Source: Chloroflexota bacterium
GTDB lineage: Bacteria; Chloroflexota; Anaerolineae; Aggregatilineales; Phototrophicaceae
Length of the DNA: 59,918 bases
Assembly: GCA_028875245.1 (NCBI GenBank)
Contig: JAPPEU010000030.1
Span: 1 to 59,918 of the forward strand
Reading direction: 5' to 3'
Shown here piece after piece: positions 34,247 to 42,468 of this stretch (positions are counted from its first letter, which is position 1; every line of letters starts with the position of its first letter). The translations under genes were made by a program, and so were the position numbers. The notes beneath the pieces were generated by a model that saw only the letters and a program-made list of their open reading frames with translations, did not search any database and was not told where the DNA came from.

Positions 34247-34797
34247 CGCCGCTCTCGCAAATCCACCAAGCGGACCATTTTGCTTTCTCCGTCTTCGCCT
34301 TCGACCGGCGTATACAATTCCTCAGGGTCTCGCAGGCGATCGAGAAATAGAATGCCATCGAGGTGATCGATCTCGTGGTGCAAGACGCGCGCGTCCATGC
34401 CCGTCAGGCGCCGGATTATCTCGCCGCCGTCTTCGCCGCGGGCGCGGAAACGGAGCCAGCGCGGGCGGGGCGTGTCCCAGGTATAGATGTCGGGGATGCT
34501 TAGGCAGCCGTCAAAGCCGGTTTCGGCTACGCCGGCTTCAATGATCTCGGGATTGATCAAGGTCAGCATCGGCTGCTCTTCGTCATCGTCGTTTTGGCCG
34601 AATTTGGCCACGGCGACTCGCTTGTGAATGCCGATTTGGGGCGCGGCAATGGCGGCGCCGGGTTGCGATTCAAGGGTGTCTTTCAAATCTTGTATGAGCC
34701 GCTTGAGCTGCTTGTTCTTGAGATTGCGGACCGGCAGGCTCTTCTGCCGGAGCAGCGCTTCGTCTTGCGGATAATAGATCAGTCGCTTGATTGCCAT
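34243..34797 (-). CDS. def: Peptide deformylase
   Basis: This metalloenzyme removes the formyl group from the N-terminal methionine of new proteins. Motif 1 is GAAIAAPQIG, motif 2 is FDGCLSIP with the metal cysteine, and motif 3 is HHEIDHLDGILFLDRL (HExxH). Motif 2 is normally EGCLS; here the glutamate is aspartate. The 184-residue protein from ATG 34797 starts MAIKRLIYYPQDEALLRQKS, as usual. An ATG at 34824 would add nine residues. The C-terminal extension EGEDGESKMVRLVDLRERR is charged. Confidence 0.93.
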   Translation of the reverse strand: MAIKRLIYYPQDEALLRQKSLPVRNLKNKQLKRLIQDLKDTLESQPGAAIAAPQIGIHKRVAVAKFGQNDDDEEQPMLTLINPEIIEAGVAETGFDGCLSIPDIYTWDTPRPRWLRFRARGEDGGEIIRRLTGMDARVLHHEIDHLDGILFLDRLRDPEELYTPVEGEDGESKMVRLVDLRERR

Positions 34798-34856
34798 TGC
34801 GCGAATTATTCTGTCGCTTTTCACAGCAACTTTAGCGCATCAAGCGGTGAAGGTGT

Positions 34857-34885
34857 AGGGGCGTCTCGCGACGCCGCCCGCAGCA
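34857..34885. repeat. GGGGCG palindromic repeat
   Basis: TAGGGGCGTC-tc-GCGACGCCGCCC lies between the deformylase gene and the stop of the SNase lipoprotein gene. Confidence 0.5.
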
Positions 34886-34887
34886 AA

Positions 34888-35742
34888 CTAGCGCGTCGTT
34901 GAGCCATCGTCGAAGATGCCGGTCGGGTGGCAGCCGCGGCCGGCCGCCGCCGCTTCCTGCTCCAGCCTGAGGAATTCGTCGTAATGCGCGTCATTGGGCG
35001 GATAAAGCACCGCTTCAGCCCAGCCACCTTCGACGAGCGCGCGATTGACGAGCAAATCACCGACGTAGATGAAGCGCAGCAGCCGGTCGTAGCGGTCAAC
35101 CCGTTCTTCATCCGGCACGAGGCGCACGGTTTGGCCGGCGACGAGCTCGGCGTTGGCTTGCGTCGATTCGCGGAAGCAGGGTTCATCGCGCTCGGGCGTA
35201 TTCATCTGCAGGTAGCGTATGCGGGTGTTGACGCCGTTGAGAAGCACATCGATTGTATCCCCGTCGACGACGCGGGTTACAGGTCCGATTTCGGCGGCGC
35301 CGGGCGGCGAAGTTGGAATGGTTGTTGGCGCGATAGCGGCAAATCTGGTGGCGATGGCTGGGACGTCCGTCCCTTTGCAAATTGATTCGCAGGGAACGCC
35401 ATCGTTGTTGGAATCTCGAGTGCTGTCGCCGCAAACGTAGAGTTTGTAAACTGCTTCTTCGCAGGAGCTCATATCCTTGCAGTACTTTGACGCGCAGTCG
35501 TATTCTGCCAGCGCTTCAATCTCAGGCTGACTTTCGGACAGCCTTGAAACAGATACGACGGCTTCGGCGGGTTTGCCTTCGGCCAGGACGGTCGCGACCT
35601 GCTCGACAACGGCCGTGCCCACTTGAACGGCGACCTCGGTGCTGATTCGCGGCGCCATCTCTTCGTTGACTTGCGAGGAAAGCGCGGCGCAAGCGGCGAG
35701 ACTCAAGACGGCGATGATACAAAAGCAAATTCGGATACGCAT
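34888..35742 (-). CDS. Excalibur-SNase lipoprotein (secreted thermonuclease-like)
   Basis: The 284-residue protein has a lipoprotein signal (VLSLAAC, lipidated cysteine 18) and a helical stalk. A cysteine-rich excalibur-like calcium motif spans about residues 80-125 (YDCASKYCKDM and DSNNDGVPCESIC). A staphylococcal-nuclease domain covers residues 150-280. Nuclease residues are present: arginine in TRIRYLQMNTPE, glutamate in NTPERDEP and arginine in VDRYDRLLRFIYV. It would be anchored to the outer membrane face or the cell envelope and degrade extracellular nucleic acid, perhaps for nutrient uptake. A striking palindrome covers its promoter. Confidence 0.88.
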   Translation of the reverse strand: MRIRICFCIIAVLSLAACAALSSQVNEEMAPRISTEVAVQVGTAVVEQVATVLAEGKPAEAVVSVSRLSESQPEIEALAEYDCASKYCKDMSSCEEAVYKLYVCGDSTRDSNNDGVPCESICKGTDVPAIATRFAAIAPTTIPTSPPGAAEIGPVTRVVDGDTIDVLLNGVNTRIRYLQMNTPERDEPCFRESTQANAELVAGQTVRLVPDEERVDRYDRLLRFIYVGDLLVNRALVEGGWAEAVLYPPNDAHYDEFLRLEQEAAAAGRGCHPTGIFDDGSTTR

Positions 35743-35796
35743 TTCACTCCTCCAGAAGGCCGGATCAAAGTCACTGTCGATACCCTTCTATCCCAA

Positions 35797-35825
35797 AATA
35801 TCGCACAAATGTGCTATATTGTCAA
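35797..35825 (-). promoter_or_regulatory. Promoter with overlapping 24-bp operator-like palindrome
   Basis: On the minus strand TTGACA (35820-35825) is followed after 17 bases by GATATT. From 35797 to 35820 the sequence is an inverted repeat with 11-bp arms (AATATAGCACA and TGTGCGATATT) around TT and a single mismatch. It fills the whole spacer and the -10 box of the SNase lipoprotein gene, ideal for a repressor dimer. Confidence 0.6.
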
Positions 35826-35854
35826 GCGCATGTCAGTGATGGCGCGGCGGCTGC

Positions 35855-35860
35855 TATAAT
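35855..35860 (+). promoter_or_regulatory. Candidate -10 box of the ABC exporter gene
   Basis: TATAAT stands 33 bases before the first ATG of the exporter gene. It faces away from the SNase promoter 30 bases to the left. Confidence 0.45.
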
Positions 35861-35892
35861 GCAGCGAGGCTTCGCGTTTGGACCAAAGGAGC

Positions 35893-37635
35893 ATGACTGT
35901 GGGAACGCGGACAATGAAGTTTTTGTCGTATTACCGGCCTTATCTCGGGCTTTTGTCGCTTGACCTCTTCTGCGCTTTCATCGTTTCGGTGATTACGCTG
36001 GTCCTGCCGCTTTGCGTCCGGCACATCACGCAGAACCTGTTGGGCGCGGGCGCCGTCAATCCCATCGGCGATATCGCGTTGATGGCCGGCGTCATGCTGG
36101 CGCTGGTCGCCGCGCATACGCTCTGCAGTTTATTCGTCGATTATCAGGGGCATATGATGGGCGCGATGATCGAGAGCGATATGCGGCGCGAGCTCTTCGC
36201 CCATTATCAGAAGCTGTCTTTCAGCTTCTATGATGAGCAGAAGACGGGGCAACTGATGTCCCGCATTACCAGCGATTTATTCGCGATTTCGGAGCTGGCG
36301 CATCATGGCCCGGAAGACCTGTTCCTGGGCATCGTCAAGTTCGTCGGCGTCTTCCTAATCACGCTCAGCATCAACCCGAGTTTGAGCCTGATCGTCATCA
36401 TGCTCTTGCCGTTCATGTTCGTCTTCTCGCTGCATTTCAACCGCAAGATGAACCGCGCCATGCGCTTGAGCAAGGAGCGCGTCGCCGAGGTGAACGCGCA
36501 GGTGGAAGACACGCTGGCCGGCATCCGCGTGGTGCAGTCCTTCGCCAATGAGGCGCTGGAGCAGGCGAAGTTTGACGCGGCCAACGCGCGCTTCGTCGAG
36601 AGCCGCCGGCTGGAATACAAGAGCGAGGGCTACTTTTACAACGGCATGACCGCCTTCACGCAGTTGATGACGGTGATGGTGGTCGTCTTCGGCGCGATCG
36701 CCATCACAGGGGCGGCGCTCGACCTGTCGGATTTGATCACTTTTCTGCTCTATGTCGGCATTTTGATCGAGCCGATTCAGCGGCTTGTGAATTTCGCCCG
36801 TTGGTATCAAGAGGGCATCACCGGCTTTCATCGCTTCATGGACATCGTTGAGCTGCCGCCGGCGATTCGGGATCCCGCCCCGGCGCATGAGCCGCAGCGA
36901 GTGCGCGGTCAGCTGGAGCTGCGGAATGTCAGCTTCGCTTATCGGGCGGATTTTGGCAGCGTCTTGCAGGACCTGTCACTGAAGATCGCTGTCGGCGAAT
37001 ATGTGGCCTTGGTGGGCGCGTCAGGCGTGGGCAAGACGACGCTCAGCGCCTTGATACCGCGCTTTTATGATGCCGATGCCGGGCGTATCTGCCTGGATGG
37101 CGTCGACATTCGCGAATACAGCCTGGGCGCGCTGCGGCGCAATATCGGTACGGTGGCGCAGGATGTCTACCTTTTCGGCGCCACAGTGGCCGAGAACATT
37201 CGCTACGGCAAGCCGGACGCCAGCGACGCCGAGGTGGTGGCGGCGGCCAAGCAGGCCTACGCGCATCGGTTCATCATGGCGCTGCCGCAGGGATACGACA
37301 CCGAAATCGGCCAGCGCGGCGTCAAGCTGTCGGCCGGGCAGCGTCAGCGGCTGAGCATCGCCCGCCTCTTCTTGAAGGATCCGCCGCTGATCATCCTCGA
37401 TGAAGCGACCAGCGCGCTGGACAATGAGAGCGAACGGGTGGTCCAGCAGTCCCTGGAGCGGCTGATCGAGAACCGCAGCACACTGGTCATCGCGCATCGC
37501 CTGTCGACGATTCGCAATGCCGACCGCATCCTGGTGTTGACGCCGCAGGGGATTCAGGAGCAGGGCAGCCACGAGGAGCTGCTTGAGAGCGATGGCGTCT
37601 ATGCGAGCCTGTATGATTTGCAGCTGGCGCGATAA
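35893..37635 (+). CDS. ABC exporter, fused permease-ATPase (MsbA/MdlB type)
   Basis: The protein has about 580 residues: six transmembrane helices (1-310) then an ATP-binding domain (345-580). ATPase motifs are VGASGVGKTTLSAL, TVAQDVYLFGATVAENI (Q loop), LSAGQRQRLSIARLF, PLIILDEATSALDNES and VIAHRLSTI. It works as a homo- or heterodimer that exports lipids, peptides or drugs. No partner half-transporter is adjacent. The start is uncertain: ATG 35893 is very close to AAAGGAG, while GTG 35899 and ATG 35914 are also possible. Confidence 0.92.
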   Translation: MTVGTRTMKFLSYYRPYLGLLSLDLFCAFIVSVITLVLPLCVRHITQNLLGAGAVNPIGDIALMAGVMLALVAAHTLCSLFVDYQGHMMGAMIESDMRRELFAHYQKLSFSFYDEQKTGQLMSRITSDLFAISELAHHGPEDLFLGIVKFVGVFLITLSINPSLSLIVIMLLPFMFVFSLHFNRKMNRAMRLSKERVAEVNAQVEDTLAGIRVVQSFANEALEQAKFDAANARFVESRRLEYKSEGYFYNGMTAFTQLMTVMVVVFGAIAITGAALDLSDLITFLLYVGILIEPIQRLVNFARWYQEGITGFHRFMDIVELPPAIRDPAPAHEPQRVRGQLELRNVSFAYRADFGSVLQDLSLKIAVGEYVALVGASGVGKTTLSALIPRFYDADAGRICLDGVDIREYSLGALRRNIGTVAQDVYLFGATVAENIRYGKPDASDAEVVAAAKQAYAHRFIMALPQGYDTEIGQRGVKLSAGQRQRLSIARLFLKDPPLIILDEATSALDNESERVVQQSLERLIENRSTLVIAHRLSTIRNADRILVLTPQGIQEQGSHEELLESDGVYASLYDLQLAR

Positions 37636-37749
37636 TCAGATGGAAATCCTACGACGCTCGACCCAACTCGATGCCTGCCGCACTTCTGTTTGCCGGTGCA
37701 AGGAGTCTGACATACAGAGACAGGATTCGACGGATATTCTTGTCGCAAG

Positions 37750-37956
37750 TCATTCGGACAGTTTGGCGATGTTGCCATCCGCATCAATCAGATCTTGGAG
37801 CGTAATGGTAATCTCTCGGCTTTTGATCTTACGATTCAATTCCGGACACGTTTTCTTGGATACATAGACTTCATAGTTCTTTGGATCACTGTACAAGTGT
37901 TCCGTCTTGCGAAAGATCTCTCTACGATCAAGATTCTTACTTTTCTTGACGGCCAT
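37750..37956 (-). CDS. Small hypothetical protein of a tRNA-linked cassette
   Basis: This 68-residue, lysine-rich protein (MAVKKSKNLDRREIFRKTEHLY...) has a small hydrophilic fold and no recognised family. It shares one base with the stop of the gene before it (TAATG), so the pair is coupled. Base composition is more AT-rich than in neighbouring genes. The gene pair lies directly after tRNA-Leu. Confidence 0.55.
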   Translation of the reverse strand: MAVKKSKNLDRREIFRKTEHLYSDPKNYEVYVSKKTCPELNRKIKSREITITLQDLIDADGNIAKLSE

Positions 37957-38273
37957 TAGACTTTGCCTTTTCGGATAGACTTAAACTCATTAATCATCCG
38001 CCTGAAAGCTTGACGGTCGGCATCTGACCAATCATCTCTGCAAGCGCCGAAATAGATGTCAATAAGCGCGACAACCTCAAGGCTGCGAGAATAGTAAGAT
38101 ATGACGCAGAATCCTTGCACCTCGTGCTGTCTGGCGCCTCCAGCGCCCCAAATCTTTTCTCCGCACTTTGGTCTACTGCTATAGTATTCCAAAAGGGCGA
38201 AGTATTCAACTTTTGGAATACCGATTCGCGGCGCTACTTCTCTGAACAACGGGGTAAGAACAACCTGCGTCAA
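37956..38273 (-). CDS. Hypothetical protein next to tRNA-Leu, start unclear
   Basis: This 105-residue alpha/beta protein contains GIPKVEYFALLEYY, VISYYSRSLEVVALIDIYFGACRDDW and a helical, basic C terminus. The only available start is TTG at 38273; no ATG or GTG lies at the N terminus. The gene may thus have lost its 5' end, whose upstream side is only 35 bases from the tRNA 3' end. AT-richer than the surroundings. It is coupled with the 68-residue gene. Unknown family. Confidence 0.5.
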   Translation of the reverse strand: MTQVVLTPLFREVAPRIGIPKVEYFALLEYYSSRPKCGEKIWGAGGARQHEVQGFCVISYYSRSLEVVALIDIYFGACRDDWSDADRQAFRRMINEFKSIRKGKV

Positions 38274-38307
38274 CGGTCTGTAATTCCTAGGAAGCAGTGG
38301 TGAACAG

Positions 38308-38390
38308 TAGCGGGAGAGGGGCTCGAACCCTCACGCCCTTCCGGGCAGGCGCTTTTAAGGCGCCCGTGTCTGCCATTCCACCATCCCGCC
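38308..38390 (-). tRNA. tRNA-Leu (UAA)
   Basis: The 83-base gene on the minus strand folds into a class II tRNA. The acceptor is GGCGGGA paired with TCCCGCT (one G-U at the end), discriminator A. The anticodon stem GGCGC/GCGCC encloses the loop CTTAAAA with anticodon TAA (38355-38357). A long variable arm (TGCCCGGAAGGGCG) is typical of leucine tRNAs. The T arm is GAGGG-TTCGAGC-CCCTC. The CCA end is not encoded. Confidence 0.95.
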
Positions 38391-38430
38391 GCAGGCATCA
38401 GTATAGCTTGAGCGGGTTGAGTGTCAATTC

Positions 38431-38493
38431 CAACCCCATCCCTGGCCCTTCCCGCCATCTCTATGGCGGGCATCCCAATGAATTAGGGAAGGG
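38431..38493. repeat. Nested-hairpin repeat, copy 1
   Basis: The outer arms GCCCTTCCC and GGGAAGGGC pair over 9 bp. Directly inside the left arm, GCCAT-ctct-ATGGC forms a second hairpin, and an unpaired GGGCATCCC... segment follows. A second copy is at 59711-59785. It sits upstream of tRNA-Leu and downstream of the membrane-protein gene at 38535. Confidence 0.75.
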
Positions 38494-38534
38494 CGTCTAA
38501 TCGTGAACACTGCATACCCGCAGCTGGTGGAGAG

Positions 38535-38912
38535 TTAGACGCGGCGGATGTCGTCGTCGTTTTTGCGCTTGCCGTTGATGGTCGGGCGGTACTTGCCGCC
38601 GAAGAGCATGAACAAGCCGATGCCGATCAGAATTAACGGGAACATCTGCCAGAAGGCGCCGGCGATGTCGCCAATGAGGCCGGGGATGCCGAAGACGACG
38701 CCGATGCCGATTAGCCAGAGGGCGCCAGTCGCCGATTGCCAGCGTTCGCCCGCAGCCAGCGTCCCCGCCAGCATCGAAGCGGCGATGACAAACATGATGC
38801 CGGGCCACCACCAGCCGGTGAAGAACAATAAACCCAGCCCAACGAAAAACACACCCGTGCTGGCTTGCGAGGCTTTTTCTTCCATTTGCATTTTGAATCC
38901 ATCCCAAATCAT
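38535..38912 (-). CDS. Small polytopic membrane protein
   Basis: The 125-residue protein has about four hydrophobic segments: GVFFVGLGLLFFTGWWWPGIMFVIAASMLAG (two short helices), ATGALWLIGIGVVFGIPGLIG and AFWQMFPLILIGIGLFMLFGG. The tail is basic and acidic (KYRPTINGKRKNDDDIRRV). The pattern resembles the LiaF/DUF5668-type small envelope-stress proteins, but I cannot assign it firmly. An ATG at 38891 preceded by GGATGGA is an alternative start. Confidence 0.65.
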   Translation of the reverse strand: MIWDGFKMQMEEKASQASTGVFFVGLGLLFFTGWWWPGIMFVIAASMLAGTLAAGERWQSATGALWLIGIGVVFGIPGLIGDIAGAFWQMFPLILIGIGLFMLFGGKYRPTINGKRKNDDDIRRV

Positions 38913-38979
38913 AAGATGCGCGCTACTGATAATACGCGTCGAGGCGGGGCGGGTTGCGTTGCGGGGCTGGGACCCGATA

Positions 38980-39025
38980 GGTGTTCAGATTGGGCGGGTG
39001 GCGAGCCGCCGTCTCGGCCCTACGA
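38980..39025. repeat. GGGCGG palindromic repeat
   Basis: TTGGGCGGGTGGCGAGCCGCCGTCTCGGCCCTACG, a degenerate member of the dispersed palindrome family, lies in the gap between two minus-strand genes. Confidence 0.45.
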
Positions 39026-39058
39026 AAATGTCTTGGGCGGGCTTAGCGGCGCGGCATA

Positions 39059-39955
39059 TCAGGTTTCGACGAAGGTGATGCGCCAGGATTTCAGCGTGCT
39101 GCGGTTGGCGGTGTAGCATGCGCCGGTGCTCAGGCTGGCGTCCAGGGGATCGGCGGCGCCCGGCATATCGATGGCGTAATCGATGCCTTCTTCCATCTGA
39201 AAATCGGCGTAGGATGGGCCGCGATCGACCTTGAGCCCGCTGAGGAAAATGTCCTCTTGGTCGCTCCAGCGGACGCGAATCCGCTGTCCCGGGATGCCGC
39301 GCCCCAGATAATCCAGCACATGGACCTCGATCAGCGCGGGGTTGGCGGCGTCGCAAAAGGAGCGTGCCGCGCGGGCCTCGAAGCTGCGCTGTGCCGCTGG
39401 CGTCGGGACGAGGCGACGGCTGGAGGCGCCGCCCTGGCTGTCGCGAAGCGGTGGTTTGGTCGGGAGCGGCGTGGCGAAACCGGCGTCGGCTGCACGCTCG
39501 ACGGCGGGCTCGGGCGCGCTGTCTGTCGCGCTCAGTGGCAGCAGCTGCTCGGCGCAGCCCGTCCGCCCGTCGACTGAATAGAGAGCCACAGCGCCGCGCA
39601 AAGCTTTGATGCCGCTTTCGCTGCCCAGGTAACCGCTGCTGCCCAGGGCGCAGGCCGCGTCCGCCAGGGCGTCGAGTGGATGTTGGGCCGGGCGCAGCGC
39701 AATCAGCTTGTTCAGCGTCCGCCCCATATTGCCGCTATGTTGATGTTCCAGCGCGATGGCGATGGCGAAGTGATGGCGTTCGTCGGCGCGCAGCTGCCAG
39801 GGTTCGGCATTGCTGCGCTGCAAGGGCCCTTGCATGCGCGTGAAGGCCAGCCCCAGCGCCAGCCCAATGACCAGGCTCCAGGCGAAGACGGGGTAGGAAA
39901 AGTAGCCGGGGGCGAGTTTGCGCGTTTCTTCTCGCTGCGGGTCTGGCCGAATCAT
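39059..39955 (-). CDS. Hypothetical membrane-anchored protein
   Basis: The 298-residue protein has one transmembrane helix near the N terminus (FAWSLVIGLALGLAFTRM), so the bulk is extracytoplasmic. The middle is helical (HHFAIAIALEHQHS..., LDALADAACALGSSGYLG) and a proline/alanine-rich linker (APEPAVERAADAG...) follows. The C-terminal part has an Ig-like beta pattern with HVLDYLGRGIPGQRIRVRW and DIFLSGLKVDRGPSYADFQM. It overlaps the upstream gene by four bases. I do not recognise the family. Confidence 0.65.
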   Translation of the reverse strand: MIRPDPQREETRKLAPGYFSYPVFAWSLVIGLALGLAFTRMQGPLQRSNAEPWQLRADERHHFAIAIALEHQHSGNMGRTLNKLIALRPAQHPLDALADAACALGSSGYLGSESGIKALRGAVALYSVDGRTGCAEQLLPLSATDSAPEPAVERAADAGFATPLPTKPPLRDSQGGASSRRLVPTPAAQRSFEARAARSFCDAANPALIEVHVLDYLGRGIPGQRIRVRWSDQEDIFLSGLKVDRGPSYADFQMEEGIDYAIDMPGAADPLDASLSTGACYTANRSTLKSWRITFVET

Positions 39956-40332
39956 GGATCGCCGCCGTCCAGTTCAAGGAAGGGTTGCATCGCCGGGGTC
40001 AATTGTCCCAGGTCATGCGCCAGCCGCACGAGCAGGCGAATATCGTCGAAGTCTCGCGCTGAGCTGCGGATGATCCGTTCGGTCGCGCCCCGCAGGTAGG
40101 CGGAGACATCGTCGGCCTCGAGTTTGCCGAGACGCTCCAGGGCGCCGGCTGCATCGCGATCGACGGCGTAACCGGCCGCTATCATGACGGTATAATCGTC
40201 GCGGTGGCGCTGGGCCAGCTCGCTGATGGCGCTGTTGCGATTGGCGGGCGGGAACTGGATCCAGCCGAAATAAAGGCCGGCCAGCGTGCCAAGGAGCAGT
40301 CCCAAGATAAGCGATCTCAAAAAGCGGCGCAT
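39952..40332 (-). CDS. Hypothetical membrane-anchored protein
   Basis: This protein of about 126 residues has an N-terminal membrane anchor (FLRSLILGLLLGTLAGLYFGWI) followed by a helical extracytoplasmic region with YTVMIAAGYAVDRDAAGALERLG. The same helical layout (anchor, then short helix repeats) is found in the gene after it, so they may be related or work together. The start at ATG 40332 is preferred; ATG 40368 overlaps a TATGAT-like box. Unknown function. Confidence 0.6.
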   Translation of the reverse strand: MRRFLRSLILGLLLGTLAGLYFGWIQFPPANRNSAISELAQRHRDDYTVMIAAGYAVDRDAAGALERLGKLEADDVSAYLRGATERIIRSSARDFDDIRLLVRLAHDLGQLTPAMQPFLELDGGDP

Positions 40333-40393
40333 GCTGTGAATATCCGCCTGGCTTACGCTTGTAATCATATAATGGATTCGGCGATTGGGAAAA

Positions 40394-40566
40394 AGGGCGG
40401 CTCGCCGGGTCGCTGGCAGGCCGCGACATGGCTCACAAAAAATAAGAAACCAGCGATAAAGGGATTCTGTAGGGGCGTTTGACCCGCAGTGTCCACGCGC
40501 GGCGCCGAAACGCCCGTCTTACTGATAGAATGCGCTTTCGGGCGACTTGATAAGTCGCCCCTACAT
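40394..40566. repeat. Long dispersed repeat with several palindromes
   Basis: The order is GGCTCGCCGGGT, GACATGGCTCACA, an AT-rich spacer, TAGGGGCGTTTGACCC, GCAGTGTCCACGCG, GAAACGCCCG, then GGGCGACTT-gata-AAGTCGCCCCTAC. The order matches 42139-42246 and parts of 13868 and 59573. Confidence 0.65.
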
Positions 40567-40601
40567 TTGTAAATGTATCGACGTGGGATTGGGCGGGCCG
40601 G

Positions 40602-42020
40602 TCAGCGTTGCAGCGCCGCGATCGTCTCGCAGGCGGGGCAGCTGCCATCGGGCCGGATGATGGCGTAGCCGGCTTGCGGATCGGCGCCATAATAGTCAAA
40701 GTCGATGTTCCAGATGATCAGCAGGTCAACCGGCATACGCGTGTAATTGGCGGCCATCTGGATCGCCTGCGCGAGCCAATCGGCCTGGCGGGCGACGGTG
40801 ACGCGGCTGGCCCATGTGAAGCCCTGCGGCAAGGGACCGTAGCCCTCGCGGCTGAGATAACCCGTTTCGGTCAGGCACATGGGGATGTCGCTATTGCCAA
40901 AGGGCCAGGCGACTCGGTTCAGCATGGGCAGGAAATAGCGCGTCGGATAATCGTTAGCGCGCGGGTCGCCGCCTTGGGCGGTCGGCGGCAGGACGCCTTC
41001 GTTGTAGTGGACGCCAATGCAATCGGCATATTCAGCCACACCGGCGTTGGCCATGCCCAGATAGTAGCGGTCATCATTCCAGACCTTTGCCAGCCCGAAA
41101 GCGCCCTCGGCGCCCGTTGGGGCAAGCGCGCCGGTGATGACCATGGTGTCGGGGTTGGCCGCTTTGATGGCGCTGTAGGCTTTCTGCAGCATGACGGCGT
41201 AACGCCGGGGATTGATCTGCCCGGTGGGCCATTCGCGGTCGAGGTTCATCTCGTTCCAGACTTCGATGGCGTCCGCGCCCAGCGCCGCCACCTCGCCCAA
41301 AAATGCCGCATAGGCGTCCAGATATTCGTCGCCGCCTTCGGCCAGGTCATGCTTGTGGCCGGTGATGCTGAGCAAGACGCGCAGGCCGGCGCTGTGGCTG
41401 CGGTTGATGCGATCACGGGCGACGAAATCATCAATGCCGATGTGGAAGGGAATCTGCCATTTGACCCAGGTCATGCCCGCTGAGGTCATCGCCTCTTGCG
41501 CCGCGTCATGGAAATGGGCGACGTGGCCGCCGACGGGCAGGGGCAGCCGATCGTCGATGTCGGGACTGGGGACCATGCCGTCCGCCCTTTGCGCCCCTGG
41601 CATCGCGACGACTTCAACCGGCTCGAGATTCACCAGATCGCTGTTGTTGTTGATCAGAATGGGCGCCAGCACCAAATAGCTGTTCTCATTCGCGCTGTTG
41701 ACCGCATGCAAGCGCAGTTGGTAGAAGCCATCGGCGAAGCGGCCGGTGTCCCAGGCGCCCAGCGGGCCATCCACGACCGGCGTCATCACATAGCTCGTTA
41801 CCGGTTGCCAGGTCGGCTCTTCTGCGGCGTCCCAGGGCGCGGCCTCCAGGAAGAAGTAAAACTGATCGGCGATGTTGGCGCTGCCGACGATGTCGATGTT
41901 TCCCCTTATGGTATTGCGCACGGGGTCCCAATTCAGTTCCAGTTCAGGAGCTTGGGCGCCAGCGTTGCCCGCCAAGGAAAGGACCATGAGGAAAATCAAG
42001 GTAAGGCGTCGCATTTGCAC
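40602..42020 (-). CDS. Secreted (beta/alpha)8 glycosyl-hydrolase-like protein (clan GH-A type)
   Basis: This is a 472-residue secreted protein with signal peptide (LTLIFLMVLSLAGNAGA, cut before QAP). Residues 25-130 form a beta-sandwich-like N-terminal domain, and residues 150-470 form a TIM-barrel-like domain. It has the clan GH-A hallmarks: the acid/base glutamate in AIEVWNEMNLDREW near residue 268, and the nucleophile candidate in MCLTETGYLS near residue 390. A cysteine pair (GSCPACE) lies at the end. It resembles GH39/GH5-type proteins found in Chloroflexota exteriors. Substrate and even activity are unproven. Confidence 0.7.
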   Translation of the reverse strand: MQMRRLTLIFLMVLSLAGNAGAQAPELELNWDPVRNTIRGNIDIVGSANIADQFYFFLEAAPWDAAEEPTWQPVTSYVMTPVVDGPLGAWDTGRFADGFYQLRLHAVNSANENSYLVLAPILINNNSDLVNLEPVEVVAMPGAQRADGMVPSPDIDDRLPLPVGGHVAHFHDAAQEAMTSAGMTWVKWQIPFHIGIDDFVARDRINRSHSAGLRVLLSITGHKHDLAEGGDEYLDAYAAFLGEVAALGADAIEVWNEMNLDREWPTGQINPRRYAVMLQKAYSAIKAANPDTMVITGALAPTGAEGAFGLAKVWNDDRYYLGMANAGVAEYADCIGVHYNEGVLPPTAQGGDPRANDYPTRYFLPMLNRVAWPFGNSDIPMCLTETGYLSREGYGPLPQGFTWASRVTVARQADWLAQAIQMAANYTRMPVDLLIIWNIDFDYYGADPQAGYAIIRPDGSCPACETIAALQR

Positions 42021-42138
42021 TCCGTCATCAGCTCGCGTTTCGTCTTCGATTATAGGGCATAGCCGCCGGCCTGCCTATCGCTTTTGCCACCGGCTGGTTC
42101 AAAGCGCTGGGCAGGAATCCGTATGTTTTTCACCACAG

Positions 42139-42403
42139 CCCCTCGCGAGTGACAACTCGGCTCACACAAAATTATGAATCCGCGAAATAGGAATCTGTAG
42201 GGGCGTTTGACCCGCAGTGTCTACGCGCGGCGCTGAAACGCCCGTCCATGCGATAGCGCGAGGTTTAGGGCTACAAATTTCGCTATGATTGCAGATGGAA
42301 TTTGGCAGGTTCATTAAATAAGAGAACGCAGAGAGCGCGGAGAAAGCCAAATTAGGTGTTCCATTTTTCGGGCGATTCACAGAATCGCCCCTACAGATTA
42401 CGC
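42139..42403. repeat. Two dispersed palindromic repeats (gap 42021-42542)
   Basis: The 522-base gap holds a long repeat at 42139-42246. Its blocks are GCGAGTGACAACTCGGCTCACAC, an AT-rich spacer with AATCCGCGAAATAGG, TAGGGGCGTTTGACCC, GCAGTGTCTACGCG and GAAACGCCCG. A short palindrome GGGCGATTC-aca-GAATCGCCCC lies at 42370-42395. The remainder contains the promoter at 42469-42498 and no gene. Confidence 0.65.
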
Positions 42404-42468
42404 AAGTTGTGGGGAAAGTAGTTGATTTCAGCGCCATTTCAAGTTGATGCGATTGGCCCTGGCAGAGT

